Part shown: positions 1-5,750 of the stretch, one piece after another
Layout: each line of letters opens with the position of its first letter
How positions within the stretch are numbered: the first letter of the stretch is position 1
Assembly: GCA_048394785.1 (NCBI GenBank)
Contig: DBFJGL010000002.1
Location: forward strand, 1-5,750
Direction of reading: 5' to 3'
DNA: 5,750 nt
From: DBFJGL01 sp048394785
Lineage (GTDB): Bacteria > Bacillota > Clostridia > Christensenellales > CAG-917
Made by a program: the position numbers and the translations under genes
Notes under the pieces: generated by a model
What the model saw: only the letters and a program-made list of their open reading frames with translations
What the model was told of the DNA's origin: nothing
Databases searched by the model: none

Positions 1-50
1 GATAATTATATATCAAAACGAAGCGTCGCTAAATTAAAACGGTGCGATAG

Positions 51-91
51 CTCTGTTTTCGGACAACAGTTGTCATCGCAAACAGAGTTTT
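51..91 (+). terminator. Stem-loop followed by T4, possible terminator of an upstream gene
   Basis: An 8-bp perfect stem pairs CTCTGTTT (51-58) with AAACAGAG (80-87) and is followed directly by TTTTA. A second 5-bp hairpin, GACAA/TTGTC (62-66 with 70-74), sits inside the loop. This resembles a weak intrinsic terminator for a rightward gene ending left of the window. On the other strand it could also help stop leftward transcripts from the gene at 163-957. The outer stem is AT-rich and the T-run short, so the role is uncertain. Confidence 0.4.
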
Positions 92-123
92 ATGCTGAAA
101 ACCGATAAGAACATTGACTATTG

Positions 124-142
124 CCGAGCAAATTTTGTTCGG
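124..142. other. Small stem-loop downstream of the 163-957 gene
   Basis: CCGAGCA (124-130) pairs with TGTTCGG (136-142), using one G-U pair when read on the plus strand and leaving a 5-nt loop. It lies 21 bases beyond the stop codon of the leftward gene. It has no good T-tract on either side, and on the minus strand the G-U pair becomes an A-C mismatch. It may protect or help end the transcript, but as an intrinsic terminator it is poor. Confidence 0.25.
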
Positions 143-162
143 TAAAACGCAAATTATTCCGT

Positions 163-957
163 TTAACCCTGTCTGCCGCAATTTCGCCGCATATGCTCCG
201 TTAGATTGGACATAATTTCACCGACTTCGCCGCCTGCAAACGAAAAGGGAGTGCGGCGTGCCGCAGGGCGGGTGTATCGCACCGTTTTGCAGAAACAGTC
301 GCTATCCGAATCAGACTCGCTCCGTTGTGCGTCCGAGTTTTGCCGCCCGTAATCGGCGTATTGGTTTTTTTTGTCGGAATTTGAGCTGTGCGACCGCGTG
401 CCGCCCGTGTTTTCCGCATCTTTTACGCCTGCCGCCGAAACGCCCGATTTTGCGCCCATCAGGTTCATAAGCATAGGCAGGATATTTGTTAAGGGGTTTT
501 CTTTCTTTTCTCCGCCCGAGGACAGTTCCTGCGTTATGCCTATGCTGTTGTATTCGGCAAACGGAGTGGCGTACATATCCGAATTGGAGCGCTTGCGCTC
601 CGTTCTGCCGTCGGCATAAATTTTGCCGCCTCCGTATTTGCCTTTTTCCTGTTTTTGCGGCTGATAAGCGTAACGGCCGCTGTCGTAATGTCCGAAATCG
701 CGGCTGTCGCGTTCGTTTCGGACTAAGTAGCCGCCGTTGTCTTCTCGTCGATGCGTACCCGTCATATTCATTATGAGAGGCAGTATTGCGGACATAGGAT
801 TTGCGTTGTCGGGGGATGAGTTGTTCATTGCCGAGAGAATGGAGGCAAGGTCGGGAGCGTTTTTGCCCGCGCCCGAACTTTCCGCGCCTTTTGAACCGAT
901 TGCGCCGCCGTTCAATAAAGACATTATCGATATCAATGCGTTCATATCCAAATTCAT
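163..957 (-). CDS. Hypothetical low-complexity protein with repeated hydrophobic helix motifs (264 aa)
   Basis: I do not recognise this family. The protein is mostly polar and probably disordered, rich in Ser, Asn, Gly, Asp and Arg, and is punctuated by short hydrophobic segments. Two segments are near copies: NPMSAILPLIMNMTG (residues 53-67) and NPLTNILPMLMNLMG (154-168). The N-terminus MNALISIMSLLNGG (5-18) looks like a looser third copy. Each is too short and too methionine-rich for a convincing membrane span and looks more like an amphipathic or oligomerising helix. A Ser/Asp run (213-220) is followed by Cys-Phe-Cys (221-223). The C-terminal end (240-260) could form one further helix. There is no signal peptide. 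The start is supported by GAGGTGA, at minus-strand complement 961-967, three bases upstream. It is transcribed divergently from the hypothetical-protein/protease pair at 1016-2502, which suggests but does not prove a shared role. A long overlapping reading frame on the same strand is basic and Arg-rich and looks like a shadow. Confidence 0.78.
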   Translation of the reverse strand: MNLDMNALISIMSLLNGGAIGSKGAESSGAGKNAPDLASILSAMNNSSPDNANPMSAILPLIMNMTGTHRREDNGGYLVRNERDSRDFGHYDSGRYAYQPQKQEKGKYGGGKIYADGRTERKRSNSDMYATPFAEYNSIGITQELSSGGEKKENPLTNILPMLMNLMGAKSGVSAAGVKDAENTGGTRSHSSNSDKKNQYADYGRQNSDAQRSESDSDSDCFCKTVRYTRPAARRTPFSFAGGEVGEIMSNLTEHMRRNCGRQG

Positions 958-960
958 TGC

Positions 961-967
961 TCACCTC
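961..967 (-). promoter_or_regulatory. Ribosome binding site of the leftward hypothetical gene
   Basis: Read on the minus strand this is GAGGTGA, three bases (GCA) before the ATG at 957. It is the main support for that start and for coding on this strand. Confidence 0.6.
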
Positions 968-977
968 AATCACCTTC

Positions 978-1006
978 ACTATATGACGGCATACAATGAA
1001 TGTGAC
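978..1006 (-). promoter_or_regulatory. Candidate promoter for the leftward gene in the divergent gap
   Basis: On the minus strand GTCACA (complement of 1001-1006, 4 of 6 matches to the sigma-A -35 consensus) is followed after 17 bases by TATAGT (complement of 978-983, 5 of 6 matches to the -10). Transcription would start about ten bases before the ribosome binding site. The whole divergent gap is 58 bp, so the rightward promoter must overlap this one or lie within the start of the leftward gene. This is a match by eye only. Confidence 0.3.
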
Positions 1007-1011
1007 GGAGG
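1007..1011 (+). promoter_or_regulatory. Ribosome binding site selecting the 1016 start
   Basis: GGAGG lies four bases before ATG at 1016. The next upstream in-frame ATG, at 983, has no purine-rich site before it, so 1016 is chosen. Confidence 0.65.
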
Positions 1012-1015
1012 GCGT

Positions 1016-1417
1016 ATGAGTTTTTATAACGGAAACGGCAATAACGACGGCAGAAAGGGCGCGTACTATGACCCGCGTTACGACAAGGAGCGACGAAAAA
1101 CTTCCGAGTTCGGGAACGGCGGAACGGAAGGATACGGGGCGGAAAGCGAGCGCGAGAGTCAAGGACAAAAGGAGCGCAGAACAAACGCTTTCGAGCAAAA
1201 CGGCGCACGCGGCGGTTACGACGCGTCGGATATAGGCAGGCTTGCCGCAATGCCCAAAGACGAGTTGATGAACGAGCTGTTCAGAAACGCCGCGGCTCTT
1301 AAAGGTACGGGCAACTTCAACGCAGAGGAATTGGAGGACTTTTACAATAAGTCGTCCGCATTTCTCTCTCCCGAACAGCTCCGCCGTATGAGGAGCATAA
1401 TCGATATGTTGAAATGA
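1016..1417 (+). CDS. Hypothetical protein, disordered N-terminus and helical C-terminal domain (133 aa)
   Basis: No known family is recognised. Residues 1-70 are rich in Gly, Asn, Arg, Glu and Tyr and look disordered. Residues 71-133 look like a compact helical domain with alternating hydrophobic positions: a helix around DELMNELFRNAAAL (82-95), one around AEELEDFYNKSSAFL (103-117), and a last one, PEQLRRMRSIIDML (119-132). There is no signal peptide, membrane span or cysteine. The start at 1016 is preferred because GGAGG (1007-1011) lies four bases upstream. The open frame continues further left, but that part is antisense to the 163-957 gene and has no ribosome binding site. The stop codon overlaps the protease start in ATGA (1414-1417), so the two proteins are probably made together. 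A role as partner, chaperone, inhibitor or substrate of the protease is possible but is inference from position only. Confidence 0.8.
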   Translation: MSFYNGNGNNDGRKGAYYDPRYDKERRKTSEFGNGGTEGYGAESERESQGQKERRTNAFEQNGARGGYDASDIGRLAAMPKDELMNELFRNAAALKGTGNFNAEELEDFYNKSSAFLSPEQLRRMRSIIDMLK

Positions 1418-2502
1418 AAAAGATCGATAACAGACTCGTGGGAGTGCTTATGTGCGAGGGCAAGACCACCGCGCTCGTAAAGGTTGGCAATCCGTATCAT
1501 CTCGGCGTATTGGAGCGCCGCTTCGAAGTGATAAGGCGTTATCCGTTCATTCGCTCTGTGGCTATAAGCTGCAACTATGAAGACGCGCGCAGATTATCCG
1601 ATATGAGAGAGGTTGAGTATGTTTGTTCGCAGACGAGGGTGAGCGCGCTCGATTACAACGTGGAGAAAATATCCGAATCGGAGTCCAGGTCTTCGGTGTT
1701 TTCCTCCGGTGCGGGCAGGCTTACGGGCAGAGGAGTGAAGCTTGCCGTTATAGACACGGGCGTATCCGTGCACAGCGATTTATCAATGCCGCGCGAAAGA
1801 ATTGTCGGGTTTTACGATTTTATAAACGGAGAGGACGAGCCGTACGACGATAACGGACACGGTACCTTTGTCGCGGGCGTAGCGGCAGGCAACGGACTTC
1901 TGTCGGGCAGAAAGATATGCGGCGTTGCGCCCGAGTGCGACGTCGTTGCGCTGAAAGCTATTGCGGGCAACGGAGAAAGCGGCGCGTTCAAGGTGCTTGA
2001 CGCCATGCAATGGCTGTACGATAATTTCAGGAGAGAGGGGATAAAAGCGGTGTGTATGAGTTTCGGAGCGGAACCTTCGGAGTTTGCAGACCCTCTGAAA
2101 CTCGGTGCGGATATGTTGGTCGGAGCGGGCCTTACCGTGGTTTGCGCGTCCGGCAACAGCGGAAAAAACGGTTTGAAATCTCCTGCCGTCAGCCGTGAAG
2201 TAATAAGCGTAGGCGCAATAGACGACGAATATAACGTTGCCGAATTTTCGTCCAGCGGCGTTTATCAGGGCGTTGCGCGTCCCGACGTTTACGCAAAAGG
2301 AGTGAGGGTAAAAGGTCTTGCGGCAGGCGGCGCATATGTAATGATGACGGGCACTTCGATGGCGGCTCCTTACGTTGCGGGCGCGTGCTGTCTTTTGCAT
2401 CAAAAATATGCCGCATTGTCGCCTCGGCAAGCAAAAAACGCCATTCTAAACAGTTGTTTTATGCAAAACGGGGTTAAGATTTTTGAGCTGAGGAACGATT
2501 AA
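1414..2502 (+). CDS. Subtilisin-like serine protease (peptidase family S8), apparently cytoplasmic
   Basis: A serine endopeptidase with all S8 signatures in order: catalytic Asp114 in AVIDTG, His149 in DDNGHGTFVAG, oxyanion-hole Asn248 in VVCASGNSG, and catalytic Ser315 in MTGTSMAAPYVAG. Residues 1-80 look like an I9-type inhibitory prodomain: strand segments LVGVLMC and TALVKVG, then RRLSDMREVEYVCS, which resembles the end of such domains. At 362 residues it is a minimal subtilase with no C-terminal jelly-roll or cell-wall domain, unlike clostridial CspB-type germination proteases. There is no signal peptide, and ten cysteines are present, which suggests a reducing cytoplasm. Translation is probably coupled to the upstream gene through the ATGA overlap, because the nearest AGGAG-like site (1390-1395) is 18 bases away. 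An in-frame ATG at 1450 with GGGAG (1440-1444) five bases upstream is an alternative start, giving 350 residues, but it would remove the first prodomain strand. The substrate is unknown. Confidence 0.95.
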   Translation: MKKIDNRLVGVLMCEGKTTALVKVGNPYHLGVLERRFEVIRRYPFIRSVAISCNYEDARRLSDMREVEYVCSQTRVSALDYNVEKISESESRSSVFSSGAGRLTGRGVKLAVIDTGVSVHSDLSMPRERIVGFYDFINGEDEPYDDNGHGTFVAGVAAGNGLLSGRKICGVAPECDVVALKAIAGNGESGAFKVLDAMQWLYDNFRREGIKAVCMSFGAEPSEFADPLKLGADMLVGAGLTVVCASGNSGKNGLKSPAVSREVISVGAIDDEYNVAEFSSSGVYQGVARPDVYAKGVRVKGLAAGGAYVMMTGTSMAAPYVAGACCLLHQKYAALSPRQAKNAILNSCFMQNGVKIFELRND

Positions 2503-2511
2503 ATCAAATAT

Positions 2512-2539
2512 TTTCCGTTCAAATCTTAACGAGCGGAAA
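2512..2539 (+). other. Stem-loop just after the protease stop codon
   Basis: TTTCCGTTC (2512-2520 on the plus strand transcript) pairs over 9 bp, including one G-U, with GAGCGGAAA (2531-2539), leaving a 10-nt loop. It starts ten bases after the stop codon. The sequence after it is AT-rich but not a T-run, so it is probably a transcript-end stabilising structure or a leaky first terminator ahead of the stronger one at 2576-2603. Confidence 0.4.
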
Positions 2540-2575
2540 TTAAAATAATCGCGAAATTTCGGAAAAGTACGGACA

Positions 2576-2603
2576 AAAACAACCGCCTTTCGGCGGCTGT
2601 TTT
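2576..2603. terminator. Bidirectional intrinsic terminator between convergent genes
   Basis: The core stem CCGCC/GGCGG (2583-2587 with 2592-2596) closes a four-base loop, TTTC on the plus strand and a stable GAAA tetraloop on the minus strand. After one mismatch it extends through AAAACA (2576-2581) paired with TGTTTT (2598-2603). The flanking A-run and T-run give a U-rich tail on each strand: TGTTTTCT rightwards and TTGTTTTTG leftwards. It therefore serves both the protease unit and the xylosidase operon, which converge here. Confidence 0.87.
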
Positions 2604-2627
2604 CTATAACATTATGTGATAACGTCG

Positions 2628-4172
2628 TTAAAACGAAATTTTTATAAAATGCACGTCGTTTGGGCAAAGCGCGGCGGATATGCGTATTCCCGTGTCCGTA
2701 GCGTCATATTTTAACGCTTCCGATTTGGGGGCTGCAAGTTCGTTTATGCGGCGGACCTCCGCTTTGGTGGGTATAGATGGGCTGCCTATATCCTGCCATA
2801 CGCGTATGGGGTTGGCGTTATCGTCGTCGATTTTTTGCACGGTTACGCCTTTTACGGGGCGGTCGAGCGCGATTTCGAGAGTTATGTTCTCGCCCTCGCC
2901 TTCCCATACGAAAGATTGACGGTAGAGGAGTATCTGCATTTCGTTTTCGCTCTCAAACGCCGCCGCTTCCGCGTCGCCGCAGGCGAGAGGCATATCTATG
3001 CGTTTGTCGCCCAGCTCGTTCATAAATTTGAAAGCGTAGAAGTTTGGCTTTTTTACTCCGTAAACGGTCATAAGTCCGAAAGAACCGCTGAACGGTTCGG
3101 GGAATAAATTGAGTTCCTCGAAAATGTCGGACAGCGACCAATAACAGCACCCGTCGATATGCCCCTGCGCGTCCATAACCGTCTTGACGGAATAAGCCGC
3201 GGCGGCTTTTGTGTCGTGTTCGGGCGCGGTGCATATGGCGTTTGCGTTCCACTCCGTGAGATACCAGGGAGTATCGGCGGCCTCGCTTTCGATTTTACGG
3301 ATTTTATTAGAAACGTATGTTCTGTCCGTACGTTTTCTGCTTTCTTCGGAGTACATCAAAGCGTTGATGCCTTGATACGAATTGAGTTTTTTATTGCGGT
3401 TTTTGAATACCTTTAAGTACCGTCCCACCATCGACTTTGCCATATTCAGCGTATCGACGTCGTCGCCGGGGTAAAGATGGGTGGACAGGAAGTCGAGAGG
3501 CAAATTGTTTTTTGTGCAGTATTCTTTCATATCCGTAATCCAGGTGCCGCAGGTGGTGACGGGACCGCCCACTTTGAGATTTTCGTCGACGGATTTGAGC
3601 GCGCGGACGGTGGCGGCGTACAGCTCCATATACTTCTTTTTGCCGCCCGACCAGAATATGCCGACAAAATCGGGTTCGTTCCATACCTCGAACAACCAGC
3701 TTTCCACTTCTTCTTTGCCGTAGCGTTCTATCAAAAATGAGGCGAAATCGCGCACGAGCTCACTCCATTCTTTCATCTTTTTGGGAGGCGTGATGTTCAT
3801 ATTATATTTGAATACGGTGCGCTTTCCCGACGCGAGTTGTTTGGGCATAAGTCCGAGTTCAACAATGGGGCGCACGCCTCTCTCCAACAGATTGTCGTAC
3901 ACTTTCGCAATTTCGAAAAACGAGCGCGTGACGTATTTTTTGAGCCCGGGCAGGGGGATAAATTCCGCCGCGTTCTGATAAAGATACATGCTTTCGTGAA
4001 AAACTCCGTGACTGCGAACGCGCTTGAAACCGAGTTCTTTTACAGCTTCGTCCAACTGTTCGAGATAATCCGCTCTTTGTGACATAGCCAAGTGACAACT
4101 GCCTATTCCGAATTGCCAATATCTATCGTTAGATATGCGTTTTGCGTCAATAGGTATTCTGATTTCCTGCAT
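2628..4172 (-). CDS. xynB: Glycoside hydrolase family 39, beta-xylosidase (514 aa)
   Basis: A retaining GH39 glycosidase that should remove xylose from the non-reducing end of short xylo-oligosaccharides or other beta-xylosides. The family acid/base Glu166 is in WLFEVWNEPD (159-168) and the nucleophile Glu307 is in WYLTEWN (303-309). The TIM barrel spans roughly 18-385, and the C-terminal beta domain with VRVWQDIG-like family sequence (RVWQDIGSP, 457-465) runs to the end. From memory it aligns along its whole length with Geobacillus/Thermoanaerobacterium XynB-type enzymes of about 500 residues. Recognisable blocks include LGFKRVRSHG, ELGLMPKQLASG and GCCYWSLSDIFEE. There is no signal peptide, so it acts in the cytoplasm. 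The ATG has AAAGGAG five bases upstream (complement of 4178-4184). It is the second gene of an operon with the MFS transporter 34 bp upstream and ends at the shared terminator. Other GH39 specificities, or related beta-glycosides, cannot be excluded. Confidence 0.94.
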   Translation of the reverse strand: MQEIRIPIDAKRISNDRYWQFGIGSCHLAMSQRADYLEQLDEAVKELGFKRVRSHGVFHESMYLYQNAAEFIPLPGLKKYVTRSFFEIAKVYDNLLERGVRPIVELGLMPKQLASGKRTVFKYNMNITPPKKMKEWSELVRDFASFLIERYGKEEVESWLFEVWNEPDFVGIFWSGGKKKYMELYAATVRALKSVDENLKVGGPVTTCGTWITDMKEYCTKNNLPLDFLSTHLYPGDDVDTLNMAKSMVGRYLKVFKNRNKKLNSYQGINALMYSEESRKRTDRTYVSNKIRKIESEAADTPWYLTEWNANAICTAPEHDTKAAAAYSVKTVMDAQGHIDGCCYWSLSDIFEELNLFPEPFSGSFGLMTVYGVKKPNFYAFKFMNELGDKRIDMPLACGDAEAAAFESENEMQILLYRQSFVWEGEGENITLEIALDRPVKGVTVQKIDDDNANPIRVWQDIGSPSIPTKAEVRRINELAAPKSEALKYDATDTGIRISAALCPNDVHFIKISF

Positions 4173-4177
4173 ATTTA

Positions 4178-4184
4178 CTCCTTT
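4178..4184 (-). promoter_or_regulatory. Ribosome binding site of the GH39 gene
   Basis: AAAGGAG on the minus strand, five bases (TAAAT) before the ATG at 4172. The 34-bp space between the transporter stop and this gene holds no terminator, which supports co-transcription. Confidence 0.75.
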
Positions 4185-4206
4185 CGGTTTTATAAGCGAC
4201 GGCGGT

Positions 4207-5718
4207 TTATTCTTCCGCTTTATTTATTTCTTCTTCGGTTTTTTCTTCATTGATTGCATCTTCGCATACGGGCGTTTTTTTGTCCCACTCCGCACCCGTA
4301 ACTTTGTCGAGGTCGACGCCCTTGGTTTCGTGCACTTTGAGCATAGTGAATATCAGTCCCAACGCCATGAACGGCACGGCTATACACATACATACCGTGG
4401 GAATTACGGAGTCGTTTGTAAAGAGAATGACAGCCATGCCTATGACAAACGGAATGCCGCCTATAATCGTGCTGAGCGTGGGACGCACTCCCATAATCGA
4501 GGAACGGAGGTTGGTGGGGCAGGACTCGGATGCTATGATTGCGTATATATCGCCCGTCGACCAATACGCGCCGATTGCCATTCCGCAGAACAGACCTACG
4601 ACGTAAGGGTTCCAAGCGTTATTGCAGCCTACAAAGAATAAAACGTATGAAATTATGCAGGATACCGCAAGCACGGCCGTGGCGGGTTTTCTGCCGACTT
4701 TATCCGAAATAAAACCCTGTATCAGCTGTATAAACGCACTGCCTATGGGAAATAGCAGAAGAGCGTTGTCTATCGCGCCCTTTACGGCGACTTTTACGTC
4801 CTCTGCGCCTGCCGCCGCGAAATGAAGCTCGTATCCCAACGACATAGACGCATTATAATAAGAAGTGATTATCATACCCGCGCCGATAAGACCGCTTGTG
4901 ATGATTACCCACAGCATCTGTTTGTGTTTGATGCAGAATTTGAGAGCGGGGACAATGCCGCCTTGCGCCGCGGCTTCTTTTTCCGCCTCCTTTTTTGCGG
5001 CTCGCTCCTCATCGGATAGATTAAGATATGCAAGCCGTTCTTTTACGTAGAGGTCGGGTTCGCGTACAAACAGGAGGGCAAGCAAACCTGCCGCCGCCGC
5101 TATGCTCGCGATGATAAGGTAAACGTTGCCGAAATCGGCATTTGTCGGCATAACGGTTTTTCTCAAAAGAGGTATGGCAAGCATACCCAACGTCGCCGCG
5201 CATTTTATGACGGAGTAGGTAGTGGCGCGGTATTTGGCAGGCGCTGCTTCCATTATGTAGACTTGTTGAATATCGTTGGGAATAAAGAAAAATACAAACA
5301 GCGTACCGACAAGATATACGGGTATGTTGGTGGCAAGTCCGACTATCAGCGTCCCGACGCCCATTCCCAACGCGTTTACAAACAAAAACAGTTTTCTGCC
5401 GTAGCGGTCGGATAAAGGCTTGTAGAATAACGATATGAATGCTCCCGCGGCGGTAAATACCGTCGTAAGCGTGGTGAGAGTCCCGAGTGCGTTGCCTTCG
5501 AAAGAGCCGAACAGCTGGTCGGCAATGACTTCCTGCATTTGTCCGTTTAGCTGCGTGGAAAGTTCGTCCGCGATATAAACGAGCGTTATTATAACCATAC
5601 TGTAAATGAAAACGCCCCAATTAGCAGACACTCCTTTTTGTTTGGACAGATAACTTATCTGCCTTTGCTCGAATTTGTGCCTTCTTGCAGCCTTAGCCGC
5701 AGTTTCCGTTTTTGCCAA
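4207..5718 (-). CDS. MFS transporter, sugar-porter-like (503 aa)
   Basis: A major facilitator superfamily permease in the cytoplasmic membrane, probably importing a small sugar or glycoside by cation symport. About twelve hydrophobic segments are visible, near residues 33-52, 79-98, 110-128, 132-150, 168-187, 198-218, 266-288, 315-335, 346-364, 370-392, 413-433 and 438-460. The loop between helices 2 and 3 carries motif A, KPLSDRYGRK (100-109). Its repeat between helices 8 and 9 is FISDKVGRK (336-344). VHETKG (462-467) after the last helix resembles the PETKG-type signature of sugar porters. The N-terminal tail (1-30) is basic, the central loop (220-260) is charged and Ala/Glu-rich, and the C-terminal tail (470-503) is acidic. 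The start is TTG: AGGGGGA lies six bases upstream, and a TAA at 5746-5748 closes the frame before any other start. Position ahead of the GH39 gene suggests a xyloside or xylo-oligosaccharide substrate, which is inference. The exact substrate is not readable from sequence. Confidence 0.93.
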   Translation of the reverse strand: MAKTETAAKAARRHKFEQRQISYLSKQKGVSANWGVFIYSMVIITLVYIADELSTQLNGQMQEVIADQLFGSFEGNALGTLTTLTTVFTAAGAFISLFYKPLSDRYGRKLFLFVNALGMGVGTLIVGLATNIPVYLVGTLFVFFFIPNDIQQVYIMEAAPAKYRATTYSVIKCAATLGMLAIPLLRKTVMPTNADFGNVYLIIASIAAAAGLLALLFVREPDLYVKERLAYLNLSDEERAAKKEAEKEAAAQGGIVPALKFCIKHKQMLWVIITSGLIGAGMIITSYYNASMSLGYELHFAAAGAEDVKVAVKGAIDNALLLFPIGSAFIQLIQGFISDKVGRKPATAVLAVSCIISYVLFFVGCNNAWNPYVVGLFCGMAIGAYWSTGDIYAIIASESCPTNLRSSIMGVRPTLSTIIGGIPFVIGMAVILFTNDSVIPTVCMCIAVPFMALGLIFTMLKVHETKGVDLDKVTGAEWDKKTPVCEDAINEEKTEEEINKAEE

Positions 5719-5724
5719 AATAAA

Positions 5725-5731
5725 TCCCCCT
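5725..5731 (-). promoter_or_regulatory. Strong ribosome binding site for the TTG start
   Basis: AGGGGGA on the minus strand, six bases (TTTATT) before TTG at 5718. It decides the unusual start, since no ATG or GTG is available in frame between the upstream TAA and this TTG. Confidence 0.75.
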
Positions 5732-5744
5732 AAACTTAACGTAT

Positions 5745-5750
5745 ATTATC
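5745..5750 (-). promoter_or_regulatory. Possible -10 element of the sugar operon at the window edge
   Basis: GATAAT on the minus strand matches five of six bases of the sigma-A -10 box and lies 13 bases upstream of the ribosome binding site. The -35 region and any operator would be outside the window, so this is only a candidate. Confidence 0.25.

Noticed and set aside
44..87. H-type pseudoknot or riboswitch aptamer
   Set aside because: The two crossing helices cannot form together because only two bases link 48 to 51 across 13 stacked pairs, and I recognise no riboswitch core sequence.
92..145. A 17-codon open frame on the plus strand after the left-edge stem-loop
   Set aside because: No good ribosome binding site, follows a terminator-like structure, and is too short to support as a gene.
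737..1015. Upstream extension of the 133-aa gene in the same open frame
   Set aside because: It is antisense to the leftward gene, its start codons lack ribosome binding sites, and GGAGG points to 1016.
311..1198. A 295-codon open frame on the minus strand overlapping the leftward hypothetical gene and the start of the rightward one
   Set aside because: Its product is Arg-rich without family features, it spans the divergent gap and covers both better-supported genes that have ribosome binding sites, so it is a shadow frame.
1783..2430. Long minus-strand open frame antisense to the protease gene
   Set aside because: Its product shows no motifs, while the plus strand encodes a complete S8 active site in order.
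4135..4641. 168-codon plus-strand open frame antisense to the transporter end
   Set aside because: Aromatic and His-rich composition typical of a reverse-complement shadow, with the minus strand coding clear transporter helices.
1..5750. Short inverted match of GATAAT at the two window edges, as if mobile-element ends
   Set aside because: Only six bases match, no transposase or target-site duplication is present, and the right copy is better explained as a -10 element.

Overview
The window reads as chromosomal DNA of an anaerobic, Clostridia-like member of the Bacillota. The basis is moderate GC content, consistent AGGAG-type ribosome binding sites, a TTG start with a strong Shine-Dalgarno, and a GH39 enzyme whose whole length resembles xylosidases of Firmicutes. 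No taxonomic marker is present, so this assignment is an inference. I see no rRNA, tRNA, CRISPR array, insertion sequence or phage gene.

Left part (1-2502). After a gene-free stretch with two stem-loops (1-162), two transcription units diverge from a 58-bp gap at 958-1015. Leftwards runs a 264-residue, mostly disordered protein that carries repeated short hydrophobic helices. Rightwards runs a 133-residue protein with a disordered N-terminus and a helical C-terminus. Its stop overlaps by four bases (ATGA) the start of a subtilisin-family (S8) serine protease. The protease has its catalytic triad and oxyanion Asn, an I9-like N-terminal prodomain, and no signal peptide. The three genes look like a small functional neighbourhood: a probably cytoplasmic protease with two uncharacterised companions. 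Their function cannot be read from the sequence.

Middle (2503-2627). This is a convergent intergenic gap. A strong, symmetric stem-loop with U-rich runs on both strands acts as a bidirectional terminator between the protease unit and the leftward sugar operon.

Right part (2628-5718, minus strand). This is a two-gene operon. A 12-helix MFS sugar-porter-like transporter (TTG start) is followed 34 bp later by an intracellular GH39 beta-xylosidase. The simplest reading is uptake of a small beta-xyloside or related glycoside by the transporter and cytoplasmic hydrolysis by the glycosidase. The operon promoter lies mostly beyond the right edge.

The most unusual part is the divergent protease locus. 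I found no clear sign of a wholly new type of system, and the sugar operon is ordinary.
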